64,000 bases of DNA from positions 69,986,848 through 70,050,847 of the forward strand of contig NC_080427.1 in assembly GCF_029873635.1 (NCBI RefSeq), written 5' to 3'. Of the stretch, positions 41,515 to 53,879 are shown piece after piece. The stretch is from Malania oleifera. Its lineage: Eukaryota > Streptophyta > Magnoliopsida > Santalales > Ximeniaceae. A program made the translations under genes and the position numbers. Position 1 is the first letter of the stretch; each line of letters starts with the position of its first letter. The notes under the pieces were generated by a model. That model worked only from the letters and a program-made list of their open reading frames with translations. It was not told the origin of the DNA and did not search any database.

Positions 41515-41526
41515 TGGTATCAGAGC
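41515..41526 (+). other. Copia A primer-binding site (initiator tRNA-Met)
   Basis: TGGTATCAGAGC, 2 nt after the 5' LTR end at 41512. It defines that LTR edge and the element orientation. Confidence 0.9.
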
Positions 41527-41569
41527 GAGGTTGTAGCAAATCCTAACTGGTAGCTATATAAAGATCTAG

Positions 41570-43494
41570 ATGACACAAATAGGAGTAGCTCCATTTGGAG
41601 AGGGTCAATCCTCTACTAGGCCTCCTATCTTTTGTGGTTTAAACTATACATTTTGGAAACAAAAGATGAGAATCTATCTACAAACCATGGATTGGAAAGC
41701 ATGGAAGGTTGTCACACATGGTGACCTTATCCCCATTAAACTAGTAGATGGCAAAGAAGTACCCAAAGAAGAAAAAGAATGGACCGACAATGACCATAGG
41801 ATGTTACAAGTCAATTCAAGTGCTATGAATGCATTGTATTGTGCCCTTGACACAAATGAATTCAATAGAGTCATGACATGTAAATCAGCAAAAGAAATTT
41901 AAGATAAATTAGAAGTGACCTATGAAGGTACTATTAATGTAAGGGACAATCGAATCGATATGCTCACTAGCGAGTATGAAGCTTTTAGGATGAACCCGGA
42001 TGAATCCATCACTAGTATGTACACTAGGTTCACCCATATTATTAACTCCTTCAATGCCTTTGGAAAAACATACACCACCTATGAAATGATCCGGAAAATT
42101 CTTAGAGGGCTGCCACCTATATGGGAACCAAAAGCCACAGCTATAACGGAAGGAAGAAACCTTAAAAACATCTCCCTAGATGAACTAATAGGTTCTATCC
42201 TCACATATGAAATGACAATGAATGAAAGAAGTGGAAAATCTAAAGCCCAATAATCTGTTGCTTTTAAAACATCAAACAAAAGCTATAGTGATGAAGATGA
42301 AGATGAAGATGAGATGAATGAAAATGAATTAGCTTGCATATCCAAGATGCTAGCAAGAATTCTTAGAAGAAAAAATAAATTTAAAAGAAAAATCCAAAAC
42401 TCAAGTTTAGATGAGGAAGAAACTAAGAAGAAAGAAACAAAGAAAGAACTACATACATGCAATAATTGCAAGAAAGTTGGACACCTAAAATCGGATTGTC
42501 CAAAACTTAAGAAAGATTCTAAAAGGAAAAAGAAAAGGGCAATGAAAGCCATTACGTGGGACAATAAGAGTACAAGTAGTTCTGATAATGAATCAAGTGA
42601 CCAAGAGGTTGCTTGCTATATGGCTTGGGACGATGAGGAAAGCTCCTAATCCAAATCCTTAAATAGTTCTTGTGATGATTCAGCAGAAGAATCCAATGAT
42701 GAGTATATGCCATCTTATGAAGAATTTCAAAATGATTTATTCAAGGTACATAAGATGTTAGTCAATGTGACTAAACGATACACATCATTGAAAAACAAGA
42801 ATGAAGGAGTTAGAATCCCTTAAACTTGCTGAAAGAGAAAAAGATTTAAAAATCAAGAAAATAGAAAATAAGAATGAAGTTGTGATAAAAGAGTTAGAAT
42901 CTAAAAATCTTGCTAAAAAAGAAAAATATTTGAAAATCAAGAGATTAGAAAGTAAGAATGAAAAGTTGATGAAGGAATTAGAAGACTTAAGATCCCAATA
43001 CTTTATGGAAAATGAAAAAGGACTTATATATTTCTAAATTAGAGAATAAAATTATTAGGATGTCTCAAAACCAAGAAAAGGTGAAAGAAAAGGGCAAAAA
43101 TATACAAAATTTAGAAATTTATGATCTTAAGAAAGAAATTGAGGATCAAGCCAAAATCATTTACAATTTCACAAAAGGAAAAGAAAATTTTGACAAAATG
43201 CTTGGCTCACAAAGAATGTCCTTAAATAAAGAAGACATAAGATTTAATGGGGTTGAGAATACAAAGAAAAAGAATCTCTACATGGGATACTTTACAAAAA
43301 CATCTAAAAATTATGCTAGCACTTCTTTAAATGTTTACACTCACACCACATGCTACCTATGTAAAAAGAATGGACATATAAAGTTTGAATGTCCATTAAA
43401 AAGAAAGGGTGTGAAAACTAAATAAGTATGAAAAGTAAAAGAAACATCCATTGTTAAACCATTCGGACCCAAGAAAGTATGGGTACCGAGATGA
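41570..43494 (+). pseudogene. Copia A gag with two zinc knuckles and coiled-coil; several stops
   Basis: It starts MTQIGVAPFGEGQSS, followed by the Copia gag (UBN2-type) core with FCGLNYTFWKQKMRIYLQ and RFTHIINSFNAFGKTYTTYE. Stops in the same frame lie at 41900-41902, 42251-42253 and 42647-42649. The first CCHC knuckle is CNNCKKVGHLKSDC (about 42457-42500), followed by a Ser/Asp/Glu-rich stretch. After a frameshift comes a Lys/Glu coiled-coil (42801-43200) and a second knuckle CYLCKKNGHIKFEC (about 43350-43395). The frame ends KKVWVPR and stop, where a complete element would continue into protease. Homologous to the gag of Copia B. Confidence 0.85.
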
Positions 43495-44923
43495 AATAAA
43501 AAAAAAAAAAAAATCTCAAAGAAGAGTTTAAGAGCTTATTGAAACAAATAAAAACCAAAATAACATTGTTGACCGAAATCATAGTATGATTCATTCAAGC
43601 CTTAAATTAGAAATTATTAAGATATATGAAGCTTGGGAACTCATGAAATGAAAGAAAATCTGAGCTTATTACTTGAGTTTTTTAATTAAGAAAAAAAATT
43701 TGAGAATGAGAACAAATTGAGCAATATTGTAGTATAATGCACATGATAATGATATGCTCCATCCTTAAATGTTATGCTGATATGCTATATGCACATGTGT
43801 GTATCTTGAAATCTTCAAAGACATGAAAATGATTGATGATTTGTGGCTCACTATATATTGAAAATCTGAGCATGGAGTTATTAAGCATGATTTAGAAGCA
43901 TAAATTTTGATATGATATTGATATATGAATATGAAATTAATTCTTGACCATACATGCTACTGATGGATCACATGGATAAATTGAAAAATTTGCATCTAAA
44001 TATTTTAGTATCAATGAGCAGTGCATAATGTAATATTAGCATTAGTATCTATGAAGTATATTGGTATCCATGAATATATCAATTAATATTTGAGCATAAC
44101 AATCATAATTATATTTATGAGCATGTTATGACATTGATTTGATATTGGTATTTGATATTAGTGTCCATGAACACATACATGATATGAATCAGTGTTTGAA
44201 ACATGGGATGATAAATTTGAAAACATAATTGGTATCAAATCGAATGTATTAAATTCATAGGGAGTATTATGACTCATTGCTTGTATAATGATTTTTCCAT
44301 ATTTTTCAATTGATATCATGAATTAATGAAATGTTCAATTAGTATTATTCTTTAATATTTTAGTGGGTATCACAAATTCAAAAGTTCAATTAGTATCATG
44401 AATTAATGAAATTTTCAATTGGTATCATGAATTAATGAAATTTTCAAAGAAGGATAACGCTGTTAGTAAAGATGTTACAACACATATATGAATTACAAAT
44501 ATGAAATATACATGACTATTTAACTATTGAAGCACACTACATATGTCATATTGAAAAATAATGAATTGAGTGTTTACATACGCTTGATATGCATGTTTGA
44601 TATTCATATGCTCAAAATATGATTTTATTTGAACTCAATCATTTTTGATATCCTACTCTTTTTGATTGATGTCAAAAAGGGAAGAAATTTTGAGCAAAAA
44701 ATTGAGCATGATATTGAGAAAAATTGAACATGATATATGTATCAAAAGGAGGAGGAGTATTTGAACTTGAATAATGATCTTGAACTCAAATAATGTGATG
44801 AGCATGGATAGTAAAAAAGTTTTTGAAATTGACCTTGATATTGTTAAGTTTGTTAAGATGATGCTTATTGTAAGGGAGAGTCTTTTTAAGGCACTCAAAT
44901 TTTTGCTCCTTGTTTGTCATCAT
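43495..44923. other. Copia A 3' spacer (no pol)
   Basis: About 1.4 kb, AT-rich, with many GATAT/ATGATAT words and no retroelement protein. Short tandem copies of AATTRGTATCATGAATTAAT lie at about 44325-44458. In an autonomous SIRE-like element, protease, integrase, RT and RNase H would lie before this spacer. Confidence 0.7.
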
Positions 44924-44939
44924 AAAAAAAAGGGGAGAT
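44924..44939 (+). other. Copia A polypurine tract
   Basis: AAAAAAAAGGGGAGAT directly before the 3' LTR start (TGTTGG). It is the plus-strand primer site and fixes the LTR start at 44940. Confidence 0.85.
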
Positions 44940-47090
44940 TGTTGGTCTTACAAGACTTAACATCCTATTTTAATGCTAAAAAACAAGTGAAAACTTAATA
45001 TATGGTTAAGTGATGACATTTTAGAACTCAACTATGAGAAAGTAAGGTCAAGTGTTTAAAAGGATTCATAAAAACTTATATTTCAAAGAAGGATGATCAT
45101 ACGAAACTTAAAACATAGATTCAAGGATAATTTATCAAAGCTTGAAGAATATGAGAGCATGGATGTTAAAGAGCTTAAGGTATATCAAAGCTTGAAGAAA
45201 AGCAAGAGAGCCAAAGAGAAGCAAAGCAAGAGAGCTCAAAGAAAAACAAGCTTGAAGACTCAATCACTTAGAATGTCAAATGTCCTAAGAAGTCTTTATG
45301 TAAGTACTTCATATTTTAAATATTTTTTAAAATATGTTGAAACTCATTAGGGTGCAACAAAAACTTAGAGACCAGTTTTTTAAAACCCTTGAAAATGTTT
45401 TTGAAAAGTCACATTTAAGTTTTTCAAGTGACAAAAGGTTTAAAAGCTTAAAAAAATAGAAATTTTGAAAAAATTGACTAGTAAGCCGATTGACCAGAAT
45501 ACTCAGACATTTCTTAGCCGACTTACAAAAAAAACAAGTTGAGTAACTGCCTAGCTGATTGACCATTTTGACTTATGATCAGTTAGTCGACTGACAAGCC
45601 TAGCCGACTGACACTTTTTGAATTGTGTTCAGTAAGCCGACTGAAAACTTAATGGAATTAATATCTGGCAAAAAGAAAGGTCTCAACTGCCTGTCCAGCC
45701 AACTGACCCTGTATAAAATGCTTACCCAGTTGCCTATCTAGCCGATTGACCCTACGGGAATTCAAATTTTGAACTTCAACTGAAAAATTTTAAAAATTAG
45801 TTTTTCAAATCTGAACATTAAAAAAACTTGGTGGACACTTCAAGTAACTTGGGAAACATGGAAACTCACTCTTAAAAGTCTATAAATACTCCTTTAACCC
45901 AATGGATTAATTATCCAAGCATAATATCAACATTTAAGCTCTCTAAATTCAATCTTCTCTTACTTACTCATTGCAAAACTGATTTGCTAAGATAATTTGA
46001 AGTGTTGAGTCCATCCTACTCTAGTATTTACTGTTGATCATCATCTAGAGAAGGAATTGGTGAATTCTATACTTGAGCTGCAATTCTATTTCATCTTGAA
46101 ATTTAAATCCTTGAAGTACATAGTGCTGAATTTGTACTAATCTCCTCTGTTTGAGAGTGTTCTTGTACGCAACGTTTATTTCGTATTTCTTGTAGTTCTT
46201 AGACGATTCCAAGTTGTTGGATCATTGAACAAGCGTGGGGTATTGCTTTGGAGAGGTGCAACTTTAGCCTATTGAAGGAGTGACCGAGTGTGGGGTATCA
46301 CTTGGAGTGGTCGTGCTCTAACCTATTAAAGGAGTGTGTAACGGTTTTGTTCCGCCCAGAAAGGAACTGGTTTAGTGAATCCTTAGGTGGTTCGCCTAAG
46401 GCGAGGATGTAGGATGGGGATAAGCCAAACCTCGTAAAAAATCCGATGTCACTCTCTTTCCCTTACTCTCTTTATTTTCAGTATATATTAACTGCATGGA
46501 TAATTTAAATTTCCTAATCATAAAAACTACGTTGATTGGATTTTAAATAAGCTGAAGTTTAATTTGGTTTTGGGGTTGCGAAAATCGAAAGGGAGTACCT
46601 TGGTTGATCAATACTTTGCGGAAACCTCAAAGGGAGTATGTTGATTGATTAACACCCAAAGAGACAAATTAAGTAAGAGTTTATTTAAATTCTGAATTGT
46701 TGGGAAAGAGTGTTGATTGTGCAACAAATTGAGAAATCAATTTCATTCTCTACAGGGCTTAAATCAAATTTATATGCACAGGGCTCTTAAAAAAAAGCTG
46801 AGAATTGCTATAAAACTTTCTTGATTGAATATTTGATTGATTGAATATATTGTAGTTGAATGGTTTAAAGTTTGGTTGATCATTTGGTTGCTTTGTCGGT
46901 GAATGGTTGTTATTCAATATTGTTTTTGAGAATTGAATAAAGACTTGAGTATTTGTTCTGTATTAGATAAATTAACAAGAAGTCAAGAATTCATTAAAAG
47001 AATTAAAAGTGGTTAAGAATTCATAAAATATTTAAAGAAATTTTTAAAACCCAATTGACTCCCCCTCTTGGGATTACATTTTAATTTTCA
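44940..47090 (+). repeat. Copia A 3' LTR
   Basis: 2,151 bp, TGTTGG...TTTTCA, uninterrupted. It carries the uninserted versions of both target sites that are occupied in the 5' LTR (GGGGT at 46292 and TGCTATAAAACTTT near 46806). A TATAAATA box lies at 45881-45888, after AGCCGATTGACC-type repeats at 45480-45750. Confidence 0.9.
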
Positions 47091-47626
47091 ATTTGTATTC
47101 CCGACAGGTTGTCAGTAAAGGGAGACTAGCACTATGAATACTCCCGAGCTTGCTCAAACTCGGTTAGGAGAGCACCAGATTGCTTTAGATCCGGTTAAGA
47201 GAACTAGGTGCACTAGCCTGTAAGGTGTTGTAATCGGTGTCGCTCCACCCGCAAGTGAGCAATTAGTGAAATCCTCTTACTTGTGAGCTTAAGACGGAGA
47301 TGTAGGCAGTATTGGCCGAATCTTGATATCATATCTGGTGTCAGTTTTATTTATCTGCAATTTATTATTTGCACCTATATGATATTTTTCATTACTCTGA
47401 TTATACTGTTTATATATTGAATTGGTATATGTTCTAGACAGACCCTAGGTTGTGGTATACTGCTTTTGGATTAGTTTAGTTATGCTTAGGAAGAAATTTT
47501 TTAATTACCCAATTCATCGCCCTCTTGGGAATACACCACCAACATTATATAAGCCCTGGAAAAAATGTGGTGTCTATAATAGTTTTTCAAGAATCATAAT
47601 AATATACATGAAAAATAATATATGTG

Positions 47627-48680
47627 TGAAGGCCTAAGTGGCAACCCAAGAGTGAGGATTGAATTGTGTTTATAAAAATTAAATGAACTTGATATTAAAT
47701 TTAAAGCAATTAAACAAACGAATCTAATCAAACAATAACAAAGTAAATTAAAGAGATAAGGGAAAATAAATTTTCAAACTTTTTTATAGTTGTTTGGCCA
47801 CCCTAGCCTACATCTACTCTCTTAAGACCAATCCTCTTGAGATTTTACTAATTCTCTTTGTTTTTATGGCAACAAGGATACCAATTTACACCTCTTGCTT
47901 TTCGTAAACAAAGAAACCAAATAAAACCTCTTGTTTTTCAGAGATCTCAAGAAAACCAAAGACACAGCTTACAAAAACAAATTCTTCACAAGGAAGATTT
48001 ACAATTCAAGCACACAAATTAAACTTTCAAAGAATAATTAAATGAGGCTTAAGAGTTTTCTCTCAAAGATAAGTAGTATAAAGTGCAAAGAGAAATTAAT
48101 AGAGAATTGAAAGTGAGAGTACTTAGATATTTAGTATATGTATATTCTCCATTGTTCTTAAGGCTTAGGAGGACATATATAGAGTTGGATGAAAACTAAT
48201 CATTTTTTACCCATTGGAACCTTTTGACTTGTCAGATCGGTCAATCGTTTCTAGGGTTTGATTGACCACTTACTAGTCATTAAAGATAGGAAAAAGACCG
48301 TTGCAGGCAAGAGTTGATAGATCAATCGACCGCCTTCAGGAGCTGATCGACTACCTTTGGCCTTTGCCTGGGTCAGTAGACCACCCTTGTCACAAGGCTA
48401 GGGTTTGGTCTTCCAATTATTTTCATTTTGCCCGTTTTCGTCCCTTAGTGCTATGCTTTATGTTTTCTCTTAGATTTACAAATTAAAATACAATTACAAT
48501 TGAGAGAAAATAAAACAAATAAATCAATTGAAGTCTTCAATATCTTATTTCAATTCTCAACTTTCTTCAATTTCAATTATTTAAATTCTGTTAAAAATAA
48601 CTTAAGCACAAAGCCAAAGCCATTAGTCTACAATAGTTTGTCATCATCAAAAATAGGTTGATGAAATCTTGGGACTAACA
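47627..48680 (-). mobile_element. Small Copia-type solo LTR, 1.05 kb
   Basis: On the - strand it starts TGTTAGTCCCAAGATTTCAT, followed by a TGATGATGACAAAC-type block, and ends GGCCTTCA after CTCTTGGGTTGCCACTTAGG, the usual wording of SIRE-like LTR edges. It also holds a few TCAATCGACC/GATCGACT repeats (48235-48380). The flanks are AT-repeat rich, so the TSD is ambiguous. No internal region is seen. Confidence 0.65.
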
Positions 48681-50343
48681 ATATATGTATATGTGTATAT
48701 ATATAATATTAAAAATTATGCTATTTATTGACACAATATTATTGGTGTATATTAAAAATTATGCTATTTTATTATGACATATTTCTATCATCATAATTAG
48801 TTTTAACATAATTTTAATACTCTTGTAATATGTTATTATACTAACATTACTTCTTTTAATATCACTCTAATACATATAATTATTGTCATATGCATGATGA
48901 TATTATAAATTATTATAACACATTTTAATATAATAATATTATATTACTGTGAAATAATAAATTTTTTTTTTCTATTTTTAATATTTATATTGTATAATCG
49001 TAAGCTTCTCACAAAACCTCCCATCTAAGAAATTTTTCCCAAACTTTGGGTTCGAAATATTTTTTCTAGAGTGAATATAACACGACTTATTTATTATAGA
49101 TATTTTTAATAAGTGCCAAGGGAGCAAAAACAAGGTTATTAAATACCTTAGGAAAGCTCAGCTAGAACCTAACATATAATTTTGTTTTTATTTTTATGTA
49201 TTGCCCAGAAGAGTAGGAGATATATCAGAGATGGAAAAGAGTATTGGATGGAGGATAAATTATGATTTGTTCTGTAATTCAAGTTGAGTATGGACCTCAA
49301 AATAGGAATTTCCTTTTTGTGTTTTGACAACTTCATTGGGTTTGAATGAACTAAGGAAACAAAAACTAGCTTTGAGATGCTCCCACTGGCATGATTGGTG
49401 TATTTACTTCCTGAAAAATGATATTGAGCAAACTGAAAATTTATCATTGATTAAGTGAGATTCCGGGAAATTTATATGCAGAGTTTATGGTAAGCTTCTG
49501 TTAAGTTTCGAGAAAATAATTTTATTTTCTATTTTAATTTTTAAATGATTATAAAATATTATCTTATTTTTTAGATTATATATATAAATTTTTGAAAGTT
49601 AAAAAAATAATGTGAGATTTTTAAAATTATTTAAAAATATAAAAAAAATAAAAAAAAAAACAATTTTTTCTTTTACAATTGGATAAACCCTCAGTTCTTC
49701 TCATATTTTTATAACAATAACAGTAATAATAACCAAACTGGGCCAAGAGTTCATAACGGAGGGAGCTAGTGCAGTATAGGATTATCAAATAATCGCACTC
49801 TTTTCTTTCCGAATCTAGGACGTCGGCGTCTTAATCTCCGCCGGAGAGAGAGAGAGAGAGAGATGTCATATATATATATATAGTGATTTGTGGGTGTGCT
49901 GGTGCTGCCGACAAGCTAGGCCGGTTAAGGGTGTTGGCAGAGCTCATCAATCTGAAGTGGCAGTTTAAAAGGCGAATGGCGCCCAGATGCGTGATTGGGT
50001 CACCCTCAGCATACGTCGATCCGTCAATTCAGCAGGCAATAGGCATCGCGTGGGGGCGCGGTGGCCCCTTGCCTCCCCTTAAAGCTTGCACTGAAGGTGA
50101 TCCACGTGATGCCTGCTGCAGGGCAACACCCCTTGATCGTTTCGGCATCTCTCCTCCTATCTAACGTCTACAGTTTGCTGGGCTACACCCAAATAATGCC
50201 ACTTAATACGGTCCCATGACTATCCAGGAAAACATGTAGTTGTAACTATCTTGATTTTTTTGTCCAAATTAATTGTATTTATCTCTTGTAAATCTGCTGT
50301 TCGATAGTCTAAGATTTTCTTATTACGTTATTTGAATATATTT
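48681..50343. other. Possible single-copy DNA between elements
   Basis: AT-rich up to about 49740, with no element recognised. From 49741 to 50230 the composition becomes GC-richer. An (AG)n run sits at 49842-49862 after a CGTCGGCGTCTTAATCTCCG stretch, a pattern common in plant 5' leaders. No complete gene could be assigned. Confidence 0.5.
49883..50164 (+). CDS. Unrecognised 93-aa ORF in a GC-rich island
   Basis: The frame contains MAPRCVIGSPSAYVDPSIQQ and AWGRGGPLPPLKACTEGDPR, and has normal-looking codon use compared with the AT-rich surroundings. I do not recognise a family. It could be a first exon of a host gene, a gene relic, or chance. The purine repeat and CG-rich leader just upstream make a former gene 5' end plausible. 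Confidence 0.25.
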   Translation: MICGCAGAADKLGRLRVLAELINLKWQFKRRMAPRCVIGSPSAYVDPSIQQAIGIAWGRGGPLPPLKACTEGDPRDACCRATPLDRFGISPPI

Positions 50344-52043
50344 TGTTGACGTAACGAGATTTACGAATCTTATTTTGATGATAACAAATCAAAGGGACTT
50401 AATATGTTTTGGTTAAGTGATGATGTTTTAGGAATCAAGCATATGAATTCAAGATCAAATGTTCACAAGTTTTATTGAAAATTTATACTCTAAAGACAGA
50501 TGGTCAAATGAAAGCTTAAAATGTAATTAAAACTTGGATTCAAAGATAGAAAAATTTGATGAAACTTCAAGTATATTGAAGTTTGAAGATAAGATGGACT
50601 CAAAGAAAGCTACACATGAAGACTTAGTGATTAGAAGAGCCATAGTTTTTAAAAAATCTCATGTAAGTACTTCACACATTTTAATATGAATGAGTGAAAC
50701 TCTTAGGTTTCATTACCGACTTAGAGATCAAAATTTGAAAATCCCGAAAAAATATTTTAAAAAATTTCAAAGAAATATGGCAAACATAAAAGTTAACAAA
50801 AGTTTTGGAAACAAAAATTGAAAAGTATATGTTGTTGCACGATCAGACAACAGACACTTTTATGTTGAAATAAATTGGGAAACAAAATAGGTCTAGTCGG
50901 CTGACCCTACGAGTTTAGGTGACTGACCTCATTTTAACTTTGAATTTGCTCCCGTTTTTAAAAGATTAGGCAACTGACCCCGATAATCCAATCGACCGAC
51001 CATCGTAAATTCAAATTTAAACATTGAATAAAAGTCTTCAAATTAGATTGCTTGACCCCCAAACTTTATGGAAACTTGGGAAACACTTCAAGTAACTTGG
51101 GGAATATGAAAATTAAACTTTTTTCATCTATAAATACATGTTATATCAAAGGAGTAAAGACACCAATACATACAATCAGCATTCAAGCAAAATACTTTCA
51201 ACTTTTCAAAAGTGATATTTCTAAAACACTCTTACTGAAGTTTTCTATTGAGAATTTGCTAATTAAAGCTTATGGTTCTTTGCTTTTCTACCAAGTTTCT
51301 CAATCTATGAAAGAATCCCGGTGATAAATTTTTGAGTTTCATCTTTCTATATTGAATTTGATTGAAGTATATTTGTTTTAAATTGTACTAATCTCTCTTG
51401 TAGAGAGAGTTTCTTTGTACACAAGATTTGTTCTTGTTTCTCTTGTTGTTTTTTACGGTTCAAGATTGGTGAATCGTTGGACTACAGAGTGTGGGGTATC
51501 GCTTGGAAAGGAGAGCTCCATCCTACTTGAAGGAATGTATAAATGGTTTGCTCCTCCTGATTAAGGAAGTGGTATAGTGAAATCCTTGGGTGGTTTGCCT
51601 AACGTGAGGACGTAGGTGGGTATAGGCGAACCTCGTAAAATCTCGGTGTCTTCCTCTTCCCTGAATCTCTTTAATTTTCTGCATATATAAATTGTTTAGA
51701 TATTTACTTAATTGTTGAAAATTAAATAATCATTGGGAATTGTAGAAATCTTGAGTAAAGGAAGTACGTTGATAAATATCAAAAGTTCATTAAACATACT
51801 TAAACTCGAGTAATTTATTTGAAATCAAAATCTGAGTTTTTGGAAGCTTACTGAAATTTTTATTTTGTTTCATATTATGAAATCAAGCTTACCTTATTGA
51901 TTGAGCGTTGGTCATTGCAAATCAATTATACTTGTGTGATTGTAATTAATTTAATCTGAAAAGGGATATACTATATTAAAGTTTCCAAAGAAATTTAAAA
52001 AACCCAATTCACCCCTTTTCTTCGGAGTACACCTTACTTCTCA
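50344..52043 (+). repeat. Copia B 5' LTR
   Basis: 1,700 bp, TGTTGACGTA...CTTCTCA. It is related in layout to the Copia A LTR (TTTTGATGATAACAAA start, ACTTCAAGTAACTTGGGG, GAGTGTGGGGTATCGCTTGG, TACGTTGAT). A few AGTCGGCTGACC/AATCGACCGACC repeats (50890-51002) precede TATAAATA at 51129-51136. Confidence 0.85.
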
Positions 52044-52045
52044 AT

Positions 52046-52057
52046 TGGTATCAGAGC
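52046..52057 (+). other. Copia B primer-binding site (initiator tRNA-Met)
   Basis: TGGTATCAGAGC, 2 nt after the LTR end. Confidence 0.9.
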
Positions 52058-52103
52058 ATTAGGTTGTAGTAAATCTTAATCTAGAAGCTACATAAAGATT
52101 CCT

Positions 52104-53770
52104 ATGGCACACCTAGGAGTATCTCCCTTTGCTGAGAGTCAATCCTCTTCTAGACCACCTATTTTTTGTGGTGTAAACTATACCTTTTGGAAACAAAGAA
52201 TGAGAATTTATTTACAAACAATGTATTAGAAAATATGGAAAGTTGTCACACATGGTGACTTATCCCCACTAAAATCGTGGATGGTAAAGAAATACCTAAA
52301 GAAGAAAAAGAGATGACCGACAATGACCATAAGATGTTACAAGTAAACTCAAGCACCATAAATGCATTATATTGTGCTCTTGATGTAAATGAATTTAATA
52401 GGATCATGACATGTAAATCAGCTAAAGAAATATGGGAGAAATTTGAAGTAACTTATGAAGGTACTATTGATGTAAGAGATAATAGAATTGATATGCTCAC
52501 TAGCGAGTATAAAGCTTTTAGGATAAATCCTGATGAGACCATTACTAGTATGTACACTAGATTCACCCATATAATAAACTCCTTTAATGCCTTAGGAAAG
52601 AATTATTCAACTTATGAAATGATTCGAAAAATCCTTAGAGGACTTCCACCAATTTGGGGACCTAAGGCAACTGCAATAATGGAAGGAAGAAACTTGAAAA
52701 ATACTTCCCTAGATGAATTGATAGGATCGCTCCTCACTTATGAGATGACAATAAATGAAAGAAATTTTGAGAATAAAAATAAGAAATCAATAGACCCCAA
52801 AGTTGCTAAAGATAGCTCTAGTGAAGAAGAAAAAAAAGAATTAGATAATGATGAAATAGCCTTCATCCCTAGAAGACTAGGAAAGTTTATCAAAAAGAAT
52901 AAGAAGTTGACTCGAAATTTTAAAAGTTCAAAACCTGACAAAGGGAAGACAAGTAAAAAGGAAACAAAAATGAACCCCCTACTTGTTATAATTGTCAAAA
53001 GGTTGGATATATTAAACCTGATTGTCCACAGCTAAAGAAAGACACTAAGAAGAAGAAAAAGAAGGCTATGAAAGCTAAGTGGGATGACTCAAGCTCAAGT
53101 GAATCAGATGATGAATTAGGCGATCAAGAAATAGTGAACATTTGCTTCATGGCAAAAGACGATGAGGTAAGCTCCTATACTGGCTTATCTAAAGAAACTA
53201 TTGATGAGTCATGTAGTGATTCGTGTAATAGTATGCCTTCATATAGAGAAATGCAAGCTGAACTATTTACCTTACATAATACATTTATAAAACTAACTAA
53301 AAGAAACATAGCACTAAAAGAACAAAATGAAATACTTAAAAATCAACTAGAGACTTCAGAATCAACTAAAAAAAAGAAAAGGACTCTCACATTAATGATC
53401 TCATGAATAAAATAAATGAGATGTCTTAAGACCTAGTAAAATTACAAGTAAATGGTAAAAGCAAGAATGATTTAGAAATAAGCAACCTTAAAAGTAAAAT
53501 TGAGGATAAAGACAAAATAATCTACAATTTTACAAAAGGAAAGAAAAACTTTGAAAAGCTGATAGATACTCAAAGAATGTCACTAGATGAAGAAGGAATT
53601 GGATTCAATGGAGTTGAAAACAAAAGGAAAATGAATATTTAGATGCAGTACTTTGTGAAGGAATCAAAATACTATGCAAGCACATCCTCCACTAATGCTT
53701 ATGAACACATTGCTTGCTTCTTGTGGAAGAAAAAGGGATACATAAAGTTTTAATGTCCATTTAAAAGAAA
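52104..53770 (+). pseudogene. Copia B gag, stops and frameshifts
   Basis: It starts MAHLGVSPFAESQSSSRPPI. A TAG stop at about 52227 and a 1-nt loss near 52260 shift it to the 52277-53035 frame (VTYEGTIDVRDNRIDMLTSE, RFTHIINSFNALGKNYSTYE). A 2-nt gain near 52978 shifts it again just before the zinc knuckle, which reads CYNCQKVGYIKPDC with Tyr where the zinc-binding His belongs. After 53406 a coiled-coil and a second, broken knuckle follow. Close relative of the Copia A gag. Confidence 0.85.
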
Positions 53771-53879
53771 AAATAAAATCAAGAAAGTATGGAGAGTAAA
53801 AGCCGAAACTAAACCTGAAACCAAAAAGCCTAAAAAGATTTGGATACCAAAGAGTAACACCTTGAAACCCTTTTGCAGG

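Larger units (their letters stand above)
32063..47090 (+). mobile_element. SIRE/Maximus-like Copia element A, gag-only, with nested solo LTR and LINE
   Basis: The 5' LTR is 32063-41512 (2.15 kb after removing 33407-35351 and 35869-41240). A tRNA-Met PBS adjoins it, gag is at 41570-43494, a non-coding spacer follows, a polypurine tract is at 44924-44939, and the 3' LTR is 44940-47090 (2,151 bp). No protease, integrase, RT or RNase H is present between gag and the PPT. Flanking pentamers do not match (TTATC, ATTTG), so the TSD is decayed or the ends are slightly misplaced. It sits inside LTR X. Confidence 0.85.
28740..47544 (+). mobile_element. Outer solo LTR of a Copia-like family (X) with nested insertions, TSD TTATA
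   Basis: The ends are TGTTGACTTT (28740) and CACCACCAACA (47544), flanked by identical TTATA at 28735-28739 and 47545-47549. The real LTR is about 2.0 kb: 28740 to about 29090, about 30880-32062, and 47091-47544. The order and words match the partial copy at 62029-64000 (GAGTCCGATCT start, GGTCGACCGAACC cluster, TATATATA box at 31484-31491, GGGAATACACC end). The rest is nested DNA: an Athila-like LTR piece and a whole Copia element. The CCCAATTC...CCCTCTTGGG terminus is of SIRE/Copia type. Confidence 0.8.

Noticed and set aside
49169..49447. 92-aa - strand ORF as a possible host gene
   Set aside because: The frame is AT-rich, with no domain, no splice context and no leader-like features. It is likely chance.
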